Origin: Umezawaea sp049997955
GTDB taxonomy: Bacteria; Actinomycetota; Actinomycetes; Mycobacteriales; Pseudonocardiaceae
Length of the DNA: 64,000 nucleotides
Assembly (NCBI GenBank): GCA_049997955.1
Contig: JAEBDY010000019.1
Location: 107,125-171,124, forward strand
Reading direction: 5' to 3'
The position numbers were made by a program, and so were the translations under genes. Below the pieces are notes generated by a model that saw nothing but the letters and a program-made list of their open reading frames with translations, was not told the origin of the DNA and did not search any database. Below, piece by piece: positions 20,064 to 30,218 of this stretch; position 1 is the stretch's first letter, and every line of letters begins with the position of its first letter.

Positions 20064-23000
20064 ATGGCTGTGTCGCCGGAGAAGGTCGTCGAGGCGCTGC
20101 GCGCCTCCCTCAAGGAGAACGAGCGGCTGCGCGTCGAGAACCGGGAGCTCACCGCGAGGGAACCGATCGCGATCGTCGGCATGAGCTGCCGGTTCCCCGG
20201 CGGTGTGCGCACGCCCGAACAGCTCTGGCGGCTGGTCGCCGACGGCACCGACGCGGTCACCGGGTTCCCGACCGACCGCGGGTGGGAGCTGGAGGACTTC
20301 GCCTACGACCGCGGTGGTTTCCTGCACGACGTGGCGGAGTTCGATCCGGCGTTCTTCGGGATCAGCCCCCGTGAAGCCCTCGCGATGGACCCGCAGCAGC
20401 GGTTGCTGCTGGAGACGTCGTGGGAGGCGTTCGAGCGGGCCGGCATCGACCCCGCCTCGCTGAGGGGCAGTCGCACCGGGGTGTTCGCCGGGGTGATGTA
20501 CCACGACTACGGCGATCTGCTCCGCAAGGCCGACGGCGGTGTGGAGGGGTACGCCTACAACGGGAGCGCGGGCAGCGTCGCCTCCGGTCGGGTGTCCTAC
20601 ACGTTCGGGCTGGAGGGGCCTGCCGTCACGGTGGACACGGCGTGCTCGTCGTCGCTGGTCGCGCTGCACCTGGCCGTCCAGTCGCTGCACCGATCGGAGT
20701 GCTCGCTGGCCCTTGCGGGCGGGGTCGCCGTGATGTCCACACCGGTGCTGTACGACGAGTTCAGCCGCCGTGACGGCCACGGCCTGGCGCCGGACGGGCG
20801 GTGCAAGGCGTTCGCGGGCGCGGCCGACGGCACCGGGCTGTCCGAGGGCGTCGGCATGCTCCTGGTGGAACGGCTGTCCGACGCCAGGCGGCTCGGTCAT
20901 CCGGTGCTGGCGGTGGTGCGGGGTTCGGCGGTGAACCAGGACGGGGCGTCCAACGGGCTCACCGCCCCCAGCGGTCCGGCGCAGGAAAGGGTGATCCGCC
21001 AGGCGTTGACCGACGCTGGTCTGTCCACATCGGACGTCGATGTGGTGGAGGCGCACGGGACCGGGACGACGTTGGGTGATCCGATCGAGGCTCAGGCGCT
21101 GCTGGCGACCTACGGCCAGGATCGCGAGGAGCCGTTGTGGCTGGGGTCGTTGAAGTCCAACATCGGGCACACACAGGCGGCGGCGGGTGTGGGCGGTGTG
21201 ATCAAGATGGTGCAGGCGATGCGGCATGGTGTGCTGCCGCGGACGTTGCACGTGGACGAGCCGTCGCCGCACGTGGACTGGTCCGAGGGCGCGGTGTCGC
21301 TGCTGACCTCGCCTATCCCGTGGCCCGACCGCGGACGGCCGCGCCGGGCGGGTGTGTCGTCGTTCGGGGTGAGCGGGACCAACGCCCACGTGATCGTGGA
21401 ACAGGTCGCCGCCCCTGACCCCGTCTCCGCTCGCGCCGGTGCGGTGCCGTGGGTGTTGTCGGCGAAGTCCGTCGAAGGGGTGCGGGCGCAAGCCGGTCTG
21501 CTCAAGGCGTTCGTGGCGAAGAACCCGGAGACGGGGGTCGCCGACATCGGCCGCTCGTTGGGCTGTCGGCCGCCGTTCGCGTACCGCGCGGCCGTGGCCG
21601 GTGCGGACCGCGAGGCACTGCTGCGCGGCCTGGACTCGGTGGCGGTCGGTCGGATCGGTGCGGGCGGGGTCGCGTTCTTGTTTTCGGGTCAGGGTTCTCA
21701 GCGTCTGGGTATGGGGCGGGAGTTGTACGGGCGTTTTCCGGTGTTCGCGGAGGCTTTTGACGCGGTGGGGCTTGCCGTGACGGGTGATCTTGATGAGACG
21801 GGGGTGGCTCAGCCTGCGTTGTTCGCGTTGGAGGTGGCGCTGTTCCGGTTGTTGGAGTCGTGGGGTGTGCGTCCGGATTTTGTGATGGGTCATTCGGTTG
21901 GTGAGTTGGCCGCGGCGCATGTGGCTGGTGTGTTGTCGTTGGCGGACGCGGTGGTGTTGGTGTCGGCGCGTGCGCGGTTGATGCAGGCGCTGCCTGCTGG
22001 TGGGGCGATGGTGTCGCTGGAGGCCACCGAGGCCGAGGTGTTGCCGCTGGTGGGGCCGGATGTGTCGATCGCCGCCGTCAACGGGCCGTTGGCGACCGTG
22101 GTGTCGGGCGAGCAGGATGCTGTGCTGGACATCGCGGCGTATTTCTACTCGTTGGGGCGGCGGACGAAGCGGTTGGCGGTGTCGCACGCGTTCCACTCGC
22201 ACCGGATGGACGGGATGCTCGCGGAGTTCGCCGCTGTGGCGGAAGGGCTGGCTTACGACGAGCCGCGGATTCCGGTGGTGTCGAACGTGACCGGTGGTCT
22301 GGCGGATGTCGCCACTCCCGATTACTGGGTCCGTCACGTCCGTGAGGCGGTGCGGTTCGCGGACGGTTTGGCGTGCCTGGCGGCCGAAGGTGTGACGCGG
22401 TTCGTGGAGTTGGGGCCTGATGGTGTGTTGTCGGGTCTGGTGGATGGTGGCTTCGCGGTTCCGCTGTTGCGTAGGGACCGTGCGGAGGACGTCGCGGTGA
22501 TGGAGGCGTTGGGGCGGTTGCATGTCGAGGGTGTTGATGTCGACTGGGAGGCCGTCTTCACGGGTGCTACCAAGGTCGAGTTGCCCACCTACGCCTTCCA
22601 GCGACAGCGGTACTGGCCAGTGGTCGGTGCCGCGAAGGCCGATGACGTGCGGTCGGCCGGTCTCGTACCCGCTGACCACCCGCTGCTCGGAGCCGTGGTG
22701 GAGAGCGCCGCCGGTGACGAGGTGGTGATCACCGGCAGGCTGTCCGCGCGCGCACAGCCCTGGCTGGCCGGGCACGTGGTGATGGGGACCGTGCTGCTGC
22801 CGGGGGCCGCGTTCGTCGACCTGGCGATCCGGGCGGGTGACCTCGTCGGCCTCGACGGGGTCGTCGAACTGGTCCTGGAGGCGCCGCTCGCGCTGGCCGA
22901 CGCGGTGGACCTCCAGGTTAGGGTCGACGCCCCCGACGCGGAGGGCGACCGCGCGCTGGCCGTGTACTCGCGAACCGGGACGATGTCGGCGTGGACGCGG

Positions 23001-26000
23001 CACGCCCGCGGTGTGCTCGGGCGGGCGTCGAGCGCGCCCGACCCCGACGTGTCGTCGTGGCCCCCCGCGGGTGCGGTACCCGTTGCCGTGGAGGACTTCT
23101 ACGACCGGCTGGCCGCGAACGGCTTCGAGTACGGTCCCGCTTTCCGGGGACTGCGGGCGGGTTGGCGGCTCGGCGACGACGTGTACGCCGAGGTCGCTCT
23201 GCCCGACGGGCACGACGCCGACCGCTACGGCGTGCACCCCGCCCTGCTGGACGCGGCGCTGCAGGCCATGGCACTCGGCGACTTCACCGCCGCCGGCCGG
23301 GCGGTGCTCCCGTTCTCGTGGAACGGGGTCGTGCTGCACGCGACCGGGGCCACCTCGCTCAGGGTGTGGCTCTCCCCGGCGGGCGCGGACTCGGTGTCGG
23401 TCCGGCTCACCGACGGGATCGGCGGCCCGGTCGCGTCCATCGACTCGGTGGTCCTGCGTCCCGCGTCCGCTACCCCGCATGACTCGCTGTTCAAGGTGGT
23501 CTGGAAACCGGTCGCGCTGCCCGCGACGCCCGTCCAGTCGGTCGTCCTCGACGGCCGACTGGCAGACCTGGACGTGGTTCCCGACGTGGTGTTCGCGTGG
23601 TGCACCGGCGGGCGTGACGCCGTGCACCACGCACTCGCGCTCGTTCGGGAGTGGTTGGCGGACCGGCGGTTCGAGTCGTCCCGCCTGGCTTTCGTCACCA
23701 GGGGAGCGATCGCCGTGGACACGGCCGAAGGCGTGCCCGACCTCGCGAGCGCCCCGGTTTGGGGGCTGGTGCGGTCGGCGCAGGCCGAGCACCCCGGCCG
23801 GTTCCTGCTCGTCGACGTGGACGAGGCCTCGGTCGCGGCCGTGCTGGCGGACGAGTCGCAACTGGTGCTGCGCGGAGGTGTCGCCCACGTACCCCGGCTC
23901 GCGCGTGCCGAGGTGGTGCCCGCGGGCGGTGCGTTCTCCGGGCGCGTGCTGGTGACCGGTGCCTCCGGTGCCCTCGGCGGCGTGGTCGCGCGCCACCTGG
24001 TGCTGTCGCACGAGGTTCGGGACCTGGTCCTGGTGGGGCGTCGCGGTGCCCCGGACGCGCTGGTGGCGGACTTGGAGGCGCTGGGGGCCCGTGTGGAGTC
24101 CGTGGCGTGCGACGTCGGCGACCGGGCGGCGGTGGAACGGCTGCCGCGCGTCACCGGTGTCGTCCACGTGGCCGGTGTGCTCGACGACGGGGTGGTCGAG
24201 GTACTGACGCCCGACCGGCTCGACGGCGTGCTGCGACCCAAGGTCGACGGCGCGTGGAACCTGCACGAGGTGTGCGGGGACGTGTCGGCGTTCGTGCTGT
24301 TCTCCTCCGCCGCGGGGGTGTTCGGCGCTCCGGGGCAGGCGGCCTACGCGGCGGCGAACGCCTACCTGGACGCGCTGGCGCACTACCGCAGGGCCGCCGG
24401 TCTGCCCGCGGTGTCGCTCGCGTGGGGCCCGTGGGCGGAACGCGGTGGAATGATTGACGACCTGACCGGTGCCGACGTCGCCCGGATGGCACGGGCGGGG
24501 GTGACCGCGTTGGCCACCGGGGAAGCGCTGGAGCTGTTCGACCTGGCGTGCGCCGGGGCCGAACCCGCGCTCGTGCCGATGACGGTCGATCCGGCCGCGT
24601 TCGGCGGGCATCCACTGCTGAGGGACGCGCCCCGGTCACCGATACGCAGGAAGGCGGGCGCACCCGTGCCGGGCGACGTGCCGATGGACCTGGCCAGGCT
24701 GCGCGGTCACGTCGCCGAGGTGCTCGGGTACGCCGGGCCCGACGCGATCGACCCGGACCGCGCCTTCACCGAACTGGGGTTCGACTCGCTGACCGCGATC
24801 GAACTGCGCAACCGGCTGACCGCGGACACCGGCCTCCGGCTGCCCGCGACGCTGGTCTTCGACTACCCGACACCGTCCGCGCTGGCCGACCACTTGGCGG
24901 GTGCGCTCCCCGACGTGGCCACGCGGCCGGAGGCCGCACCCGCCGACGAGCCGATCGCGATCGTGGCGATGGCCTGCCGGTACCCCGGTGGTGTGCGGAC
25001 GCCCGAGGACCTGTGGCGGCTGGTCGCCGACGAGGTCGACGCGATCTCGGTGTTCCCGACCGACCGCGGCTGGGACGTGGAGGGCCTCTACGACCCCGAT
25101 CCGGACAAGCCGGGCAAGACCTACGCCCGTGAAGGCGGGTTCCTGCACGACGCCGCGGAGTTCGACCCGGCGTTCTTCGGGATCTCCCCTCGCGAAGCGG
25201 TGACCATGGATCCGCAGCACCGGTTGCTGCTGGAGACGTCGTGGGAGGCGTTCGAGCGGGCGGGCATCGACCCGGCCACGCTGAAGGGCAGCCCCACCGG
25301 GGTGTTCGCCGGGGTGATGTACCACGACTACGGCGCCGGTCGGGACGGTGACAGCGCGGGCAGCATCGCGTCCGGCCGCGTCTCCTACGCGTTCGGCCTC
25401 GAAGGTCCGGCGATCACCGTGGACACAGCGTGTTCGTCGTCGCTGGTCGCGTTGCACCTGGCGTGCCAGGCGCTGCGGCGGGGCGAGGTGTCGCTGGCGC
25501 TGGCGGGCGGTGTCACCGTGATGGCCACACCGGACACCTTCGTCGGCTTCAGCAGGCAGCGTGGGCTGGCGCCCGATGGCCGGTGCAAGCCGTTCGCGGC
25601 CGGTGCGGATGGGACCGGGTGGTCCGAGGGTGTGGGTGTGCTGCTGGTGGAGCGGTTGTCGGATGCTCGTCGGCTTGGTCATCCGGTGTTGGCGGTGGTG
25701 CGGGGTTCGGCGGTGAACCAGGATGGTGCGTCGAACGGGTTGACGGCGCCGAATGGTCCGTCGCAGCAGCGGGTGATCCGGCAGGCGTTGGCGAATGCGG
25801 GTCTGTCCGCTTCGGATGTGGATGTGGTGGAGGCGCATGGGACGGGGACGCGGTTGGGTGATCCGATCGAGGCTCAGGCGCTGTTGGCGACCTATGGGCA
25901 GGATCGTGATCGGCCGTTGTGGTTGGGATCGGTGAAGTCGAACCTCGGGCACACGCAGGCCGCTGCGGGCGTGGCGGGCGTGATGAAGGTGGTGCTGGCG

Positions 26001-28763
26001 ATGCGGCATGGTGTGCTGCCGCGGACGTTGCACGTGGACGAGCCGTCGCCGCACGTGGACTGGTCGGCGGGCGCGGTGGAACTGCTGACCGAGGCTCGGC
26101 CGTGGGACGGGGTCCGGCGGGCAGGGGTGTCGTCGTTCGGTGTCAGCGGCACCAACGCGCACGTGATCATCGAGCACGTCGCCGCGCCCGTGGCGGTGTC
26201 GGCCGGTCCGTTCGGTGCGGTGCCGTGGGTGTTGTCGGCGAAGACTCCGGAGGCGTTGCGGGACTTGGCTTCGCGGCTGACGGAGGTGGACGCCCGCCCC
26301 GCCGATGTCGGGCGCGCGCTGGCCACCGGCCGGTCGCGGTTCGAGTTCCGGGCCGCGGTGGTGGGACGCGACCTGGCCGACTTCGCGGCTGGACTGCGGG
26401 ACGTGCCCGTCGGTCGGATCGGTGCGGGCAAGGTCGCGTTCTTGTTTTCGGGTCAGGGTTCTCAGCGTCTGGGTATGGGGCGGGAGTTGTACGGGCGTTT
26501 TCCGGTGTTCGCGGAGGCTTTTGACGCGGTGGGGCTTCTTCCTGCGGGTGATCTTGATGAGACGGGGGTGGCTCAGCCTGCGTTGTTCGCGTTGGAGGTG
26601 GCGCTGTTCCGGTTGTTGGAGTCGTGGGGTGTGTGTCCGGATTTTGTGATGGGTCATTCGGTTGGTGAGTTGGCTGCGGCGCATGTGGCTGGTGTGTTGT
26701 CGTTGGCGGACGCGGTGGTGTTGGTGTCGGCGCGTGCGCGGTTGATGCAGGCGCTGCCTGCTGGTGGGGCGATGGTGTCGCTGGAAGCCACCGAGAGCGA
26801 AGTGCTGCCGCTGATCGGGGACGGGGTGTCCATCGCCGCGGTGAACGGCCCGAGGGCGACAGTGGTGTCCGGCGAGGAGGAACCGGTGCTCGCCCTGGCC
26901 GCGCGTTTCGCGGTGTTGGGGCGTCGGACGAAGCGGTTGGCGGTGTCGCACGCGTTCCACTCGCACCGGATGGACGGGATGCTCGCGGAGTTCGCCGCTG
27001 TGGCGGAAGGGCTGGCTTACGACGAGCCGCGGATTCCGGTGGTGTCGAACGTGACCGGTGGTCTGGCGGATGTCGCCTCGCCCGGTTACTGGGTCCGTCA
27101 CGTCCGTGAGGCGGTGCGGTTCGCGGACGGTTTGGCGTGCCTGGCGGCCGAAGGTGTGACGCGGTTCGTGGAGTTGGGGCCTGATGGTGTGTTGTCGGGT
27201 CTGGTGGATGGTGGCTTCGCGGTTCCGCTGTTGCGTAGGGACCGTGCGGAGGATGTCGCGGTGATGGAGGCGTTGGGGCGGTTGCATGTCGAGGGTGTCG
27301 ACGTCGACTGGGAGGCCGTCTTCACGGGTGCCACCAAGGTCGAGTTGCCCACGTACCCGTTCCGGCGCAGCAGGTACTGGGTGGAGCCGTTGCGGGCCGT
27401 CGACGCGCGGTTCTGGGAGGTGCTGGACCAAGCCGACGCCGACGCACCGCTGAGCGAGGTCCTGGCCGCGCTGTCCGTGCTGCGGGAGCCGCCGGGATCG
27501 AGGATCGGGTGGCGGCCGCTGGCGGACGGGCGACCGCGGCTCACCGGGCGGTGGCTCGTGGTCGCGCCCGCCGACGACGTGGTCCGCGCACTGGCCGAGC
27601 ACGGCGCGGAAGTCGTGCTGGACGCGGCGGACGGGCCGTTCGACGGAGTGTTGTCCCTGCTCGCGATAGGGGACAAGCCCGAGCACGGGCTCGCCGAAAC
27701 CCTGGCGCTGGTACAAGAGGGCATCGACGCTCCACTGTGGATTGTCACCAGGGGGGCCGTCTCGGTTGACCGCTCCGAACCGGTCACCGCACCGACCCAG
27801 GCGCACGTTTGGGGACTCGGCCGGGTGCTTGTTCTTGAGCAGCCTGGACGCGTGAGCGGTCTGGTCGACCTGCCTGACGTCCTGGACGACCGCGGTCGTG
27901 CCAGGCTCTGCGCCGTGCTGGCCGGGACCGAGCGCGAGGTCGCTGTCCGCGCTCCGGGCGTCTTCGGCCGTGGTCTCACTCGAGCCGCGACGACCGGACG
28001 ACCCTGGCACCCGAGGGGAACCGTGCTGCTGAGCGGTTCCGTCCCGGCTGACGTCGTGGCCTGGCTGGAGGACAGCGGCGCCGAGGTGGTCCGCCGGGCG
28101 GAGTCACCCGATGCCGTCGTGCACTGCGGTGGGCCCGGTGAGCCGGGCTCCCTGGCGGACTTCGGGGTCGACCGGTTCGTCGACGCCGTGGCGGCCCGGA
28201 TCGGCGCCGTCCGCGACTTGGCGGAACGGGTCGACCTCGCCTCGCTGGACGCCTTCGTGGTGCTCGCCCCGACAGCGGGTGCGGTGGGGGCCGGGGATTC
28301 CGGCGTGGCCGCGGTGGCGGACTCGGCGCTCGCGGCGTGGGCGGAGGGCACGGGCGTGGTGTCGGTGGCCTGGCTGGACGACGGCGTGGCACCCGGCCTG
28401 ATCGCCCACGCCCGCACCGACGTGGTGTTCACGGCCCGCGTGCTGGCGGAGCCCGGACCCGAGCTGGACGAGCCCGCCGCGCTGCGGCGAAAGCTGGTCG
28501 GGCTGCCACCCGAAGAGCAGTCGCTGGTGCTGCTGGACCTGGTTCGCGCGCACGCTTCGGCCGTGCTGGGACACGGTAGTCCGGACGCGGTCGGGGCCGA
28601 GCACGAGTTCCTGGACGTCGGGTTCGCCTCGCTGACCGCCGTGGAGCTGCGCAACCGGCTCAACGCCGTGTGCGGGTCGGACCTGGAGGCCACGGTCGTC
28701 TACGACCACCCGACACCGGTGGAACTCGCCGACCACCTGCGGGAGGTGTTGGCGCCGCGGTAG
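20064..28763 (+). CDS. Type I modular polyketide synthase, two terminal modules without thioesterase
   Basis: Start chosen at ATG 20064, five bases after GGAGGAA; ATG 20049 overlaps the upstream stop and lacks a ribosome site. The N-terminal docking helix is MAVSPEKVVEALRASL. Module 1: KS (~20163-21405), malonyl AT (GHSVGE, HAFH; ~21670-22615), intact DH (HVVMGTVLLP, YGPAF; ~22670-23480), KR (LDD, YAAAN; ~23500-24640), ACP. Module 2: KS (~24950-26190), malonyl AT (~26430-27380), a shortened KR-like region (~27390-28480) whose NADPH loop reads LLSGSVPADV and which lacks the Tyr/Asn pair, then ACP (~28510-28730). The protein ends 11 residues after the ACP motif region (EVLAPR), with no TE and no docking tail. 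This suits hand-over of a beta-ketoacyl chain to the separate NRPS condensation protein at 40135-42165, as tetramic-acid formation needs. Confidence 0.97.
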   Translation: MAVSPEKVVEALRASLKENERLRVENRELTAREPIAIVGMSCRFPGGVRTPEQLWRLVADGTDAVTGFPTDRGWELEDFAYDRGGFLHDVAEFDPAFFGISPREALAMDPQQRLLLETSWEAFERAGIDPASLRGSRTGVFAGVMYHDYGDLLRKADGGVEGYAYNGSAGSVASGRVSYTFGLEGPAVTVDTACSSSLVALHLAVQSLHRSECSLALAGGVAVMSTPVLYDEFSRRDGHGLAPDGRCKAFAGAADGTGLSEGVGMLLVERLSDARRLGHPVLAVVRGSAVNQDGASNGLTAPSGPAQERVIRQALTDAGLSTSDVDVVEAHGTGTTLGDPIEAQALLATYGQDREEPLWLGSLKSNIGHTQAAAGVGGVIKMVQAMRHGVLPRTLHVDEPSPHVDWSEGAVSLLTSPIPWPDRGRPRRAGVSSFGVSGTNAHVIVEQVAAPDPVSARAGAVPWVLSAKSVEGVRAQAGLLKAFVAKNPETGVADIGRSLGCRPPFAYRAAVAGADREALLRGLDSVAVGRIGAGGVAFLFSGQGSQRLGMGRELYGRFPVFAEAFDAVGLAVTGDLDETGVAQPALFALEVALFRLLESWGVRPDFVMGHSVGELAAAHVAGVLSLADAVVLVSARARLMQALPAGGAMVSLEATEAEVLPLVGPDVSIAAVNGPLATVVSGEQDAVLDIAAYFYSLGRRTKRLAVSHAFHSHRMDGMLAEFAAVAEGLAYDEPRIPVVSNVTGGLADVATPDYWVRHVREAVRFADGLACLAAEGVTRFVELGPDGVLSGLVDGGFAVPLLRRDRAEDVAVMEALGRLHVEGVDVDWEAVFTGATKVELPTYAFQRQRYWPVVGAAKADDVRSAGLVPADHPLLGAVVESAAGDEVVITGRLSARAQPWLAGHVVMGTVLLPGAAFVDLAIRAGDLVGLDGVVELVLEAPLALADAVDLQVRVDAPDAEGDRALAVYSRTGTMSAWTRHARGVLGRASSAPDPDVSSWPPAGAVPVAVEDFYDRLAANGFEYGPAFRGLRAGWRLGDDVYAEVALPDGHDADRYGVHPALLDAALQAMALGDFTAAGRAVLPFSWNGVVLHATGATSLRVWLSPAGADSVSVRLTDGIGGPVASIDSVVLRPASATPHDSLFKVVWKPVALPATPVQSVVLDGRLADLDVVPDVVFAWCTGGRDAVHHALALVREWLADRRFESSRLAFVTRGAIAVDTAEGVPDLASAPVWGLVRSAQAEHPGRFLLVDVDEASVAAVLADESQLVLRGGVAHVPRLARAEVVPAGGAFSGRVLVTGASGALGGVVARHLVLSHEVRDLVLVGRRGAPDALVADLEALGARVESVACDVGDRAAVERLPRVTGVVHVAGVLDDGVVEVLTPDRLDGVLRPKVDGAWNLHEVCGDVSAFVLFSSAAGVFGAPGQAAYAAANAYLDALAHYRRAAGLPAVSLAWGPWAERGGMIDDLTGADVARMARAGVTALATGEALELFDLACAGAEPALVPMTVDPAAFGGHPLLRDAPRSPIRRKAGAPVPGDVPMDLARLRGHVAEVLGYAGPDAIDPDRAFTELGFDSLTAIELRNRLTADTGLRLPATLVFDYPTPSALADHLAGALPDVATRPEAAPADEPIAIVAMACRYPGGVRTPEDLWRLVADEVDAISVFPTDRGWDVEGLYDPDPDKPGKTYAREGGFLHDAAEFDPAFFGISPREAVTMDPQHRLLLETSWEAFERAGIDPATLKGSPTGVFAGVMYHDYGAGRDGDSAGSIASGRVSYAFGLEGPAITVDTACSSSLVALHLACQALRRGEVSLALAGGVTVMATPDTFVGFSRQRGLAPDGRCKPFAAGADGTGWSEGVGVLLVERLSDARRLGHPVLAVVRGSAVNQDGASNGLTAPNGPSQQRVIRQALANAGLSASDVDVVEAHGTGTRLGDPIEAQALLATYGQDRDRPLWLGSVKSNLGHTQAAAGVAGVMKVVLAMRHGVLPRTLHVDEPSPHVDWSAGAVELLTEARPWDGVRRAGVSSFGVSGTNAHVIIEHVAAPVAVSAGPFGAVPWVLSAKTPEALRDLASRLTEVDARPADVGRALATGRSRFEFRAAVVGRDLADFAAGLRDVPVGRIGAGKVAFLFSGQGSQRLGMGRELYGRFPVFAEAFDAVGLLPAGDLDETGVAQPALFALEVALFRLLESWGVCPDFVMGHSVGELAAAHVAGVLSLADAVVLVSARARLMQALPAGGAMVSLEATESEVLPLIGDGVSIAAVNGPRATVVSGEEEPVLALAARFAVLGRRTKRLAVSHAFHSHRMDGMLAEFAAVAEGLAYDEPRIPVVSNVTGGLADVASPGYWVRHVREAVRFADGLACLAAEGVTRFVELGPDGVLSGLVDGGFAVPLLRRDRAEDVAVMEALGRLHVEGVDVDWEAVFTGATKVELPTYPFRRSRYWVEPLRAVDARFWEVLDQADADAPLSEVLAALSVLREPPGSRIGWRPLADGRPRLTGRWLVVAPADDVVRALAEHGAEVVLDAADGPFDGVLSLLAIGDKPEHGLAETLALVQEGIDAPLWIVTRGAVSVDRSEPVTAPTQAHVWGLGRVLVLEQPGRVSGLVDLPDVLDDRGRARLCAVLAGTEREVAVRAPGVFGRGLTRAATTGRPWHPRGTVLLSGSVPADVVAWLEDSGAEVVRRAESPDAVVHCGGPGEPGSLADFGVDRFVDAVAARIGAVRDLAERVDLASLDAFVVLAPTAGAVGAGDSGVAAVADSALAAWAEGTGVVSVAWLDDGVAPGLIAHARTDVVFTARVLAEPGPELDEPAALRRKLVGLPPEEQSLVLLDLVRAHASAVLGHGSPDAVGAEHEFLDVGFASLTAVELRNRLNAVCGSDLEATVVYDHPTPVELADHLREVLAPR

Positions 28764-28768
28764 CGGCG

Positions 28769-28805
28769 ACGACGTGGCCGGAGGGTACACCTCCGGCCAC
28801 GTCGT
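28769..28805 (+). terminator. Hairpin terminator after the PKS genes
   Basis: A perfect 16-bp stem (28769-28784 with 28790-28805) encloses a 5-base loop six bases after the last PKS stop codon. There is no U tract, which is common for actinobacterial terminators. Confidence 0.85.
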
Positions 28806-28840
28806 GCTGCCGTTCTCCGTTGCGGCACAACGGAACGCGT

Positions 28841-28896
28841 TAGGGGTTCCGGTTGTCCGGTAGGGGTTCACCTCTGCCGAGGGGCGTTCGTAGTGT
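28841..28896 (+). promoter_or_regulatory. Promoter of the CCR operon with two TAGGGGTT repeats
   Basis: TAGGGGTT occurs at 28841-28848 and again at 28861-28868, exactly 20 bases apart. The second copy runs into a candidate -35 (TTCACC, 28867-28872), followed after 18 bases by a candidate -10 (TAGTGT, 28891-28896). The same arrangement, including a GTTCGTA motif at the -10, is found on the minus strand at 52030-52085. It looks like an activator site (direct repeats two helical turns apart). The activator is unknown. Confidence 0.7.
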
Positions 28897-28963
28897 TGTT
28901 GTGGGACAAGGGGAATCCGCGCCGCGTGCGCGTGCCGACGACGACCGCACGGAGGCCGAACCA

Positions 28964-30205
28964 GTGAACACCCTCTTCGAACCGGGCGACCTGCCTCCGC
29001 TGGGCGTCGTGCCGAAGCGGATGTACGCCTCGGTGATCCGCCCCGACCGCTACGGCAGCCCCGTCGACGCGTTCCGCACCGAGGTCGTGGACGTGCCCGA
29101 GGTGCCGCCGGGTTTCGTGCTCGTCGCGGTGATGGCGGCGGGCGTCAACTACAACAACGTGTGGGCCGCGCTCGGCAGGCCCGTCGACGTCATCGGGGCG
29201 CGCGGGCGCAAGGGCGACGACACCGGCTTCCACATCGGCGGTTCCGAGGGGTCGGGCGTGGTCTGGGCCGTGGGCTCGGGTGTGCGCCACGTCGCGGTCG
29301 GCGACCACGTGACGCTGTCGAGCTGCCGGTGGGACGAGGACGACCCGGACGTGCGGCTGGGCCGCGACCCGATGCTGGCCGCGAGCCAGGAGGTCTGGGG
29401 CTACGAGCTGAACTGGGGGTCGTTCGCCCAGTTCACCCTCGTCGCGGAGTTCCAGTGCCACCCCAAGCCCGCCCGGCTGACGTGGGAGGAGGCGGCCTGC
29501 TTCATGCTGTCCGGCGCGACCGCGTACCGGCAGCTCGCCGGGTGGCCGCCCAACGCGGTCGCGCCCGGTGACCCGGTGCTGGTCTGGGGCGGCTCGGGCG
29601 GGTTGGGGTCGATGGCGATCCAACTCGTCCGACAGTTCGGCGGCCGGGCTGTTGCCGTCGTGTCGTCGCCGGACAAGGTGAAGCACTGCCTGCGCATGGG
29701 AGCCGTCGGCGTCATCGACCGCACCGAGTTCGACCACTGGGGCCGGATGCCGGAGGAGGGCGGACCCGAGGCCGCGGACTGGCTCCGGGGCGTGCGCGCG
29801 TTCGGCAAGAGGATCTGGGAGGTGCTCGGCGAGCGGGCGTCGCCCCGGATCGTGTTCGAACACCCCGGCGAGAACACCCTGCCGACGTCGGTCTACGTGT
29901 GCGCGTCGGGCGGCATGGTCGTCATCTGCGGCGCCACGAGCGGCTACGTCGGCGAAGTCGACCTCAGGATCCTCTGGATGCGGCAGAAGCGGCTCCAGGG
30001 CTCGCACTTCGCCAACCCCGCCGACTGCGCCGCGATCGTGCGGCTGGTCGACGCGGGTCTGGTGGACCCGTGCCTCGCGCGCACCTACTCGTTCGACGAG
30101 ATCGGCCTGGCGCACCAGCACATGCGCGACGGGCACCAGGAACCCGGCAACCTCGCCGCGCTCGTGGGCGCCCCGCGTCCGGGCACGTCCGAACTCCCCG
30201 CGTAA
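28964..30205 (+). CDS. ccr: Crotonyl-CoA carboxylase/reductase
   Basis: A 413-residue medium-chain dehydrogenase/reductase of the enoyl-CoA carboxylase/reductase family. It should reduce crotonyl-CoA (or another enoyl-CoA) with NADPH while adding CO2, giving ethylmalonyl-CoA or a longer alkylmalonyl-CoA extender. Visible family motifs: GVNYNNVW (conserved Asn), VWGYELNWGSFAQF, the cofactor loop WGGSGGLGS, VFEHPG, and GSHFAN with the conserved His near the C-terminus. Start: GTG 28964, eight bases after GGAGG; upstream in-frame codons lack a ribosome site. It is the first gene of a three-gene operon with a KASIII and a hydroxyacyl-CoA dehydrogenase, which together could turn acetyl- and malonyl-CoA into ethylmalonyl-CoA if a host crotonase is supplied. 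None of the six AT domains in the window looks ethylmalonyl-specific. Confidence 0.92.
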   Translation: MNTLFEPGDLPPLGVVPKRMYASVIRPDRYGSPVDAFRTEVVDVPEVPPGFVLVAVMAAGVNYNNVWAALGRPVDVIGARGRKGDDTGFHIGGSEGSGVVWAVGSGVRHVAVGDHVTLSSCRWDEDDPDVRLGRDPMLAASQEVWGYELNWGSFAQFTLVAEFQCHPKPARLTWEEAACFMLSGATAYRQLAGWPPNAVAPGDPVLVWGGSGGLGSMAIQLVRQFGGRAVAVVSSPDKVKHCLRMGAVGVIDRTEFDHWGRMPEEGGPEAADWLRGVRAFGKRIWEVLGERASPRIVFEHPGENTLPTSVYVCASGGMVVICGATSGYVGEVDLRILWMRQKRLQGSHFANPADCAAIVRLVDAGLVDPCLARTYSFDEIGLAHQHMRDGHQEPGNLAALVGAPRPGTSELPA

Positions 30206-30218
30206 CCCGAAGGCAGGT

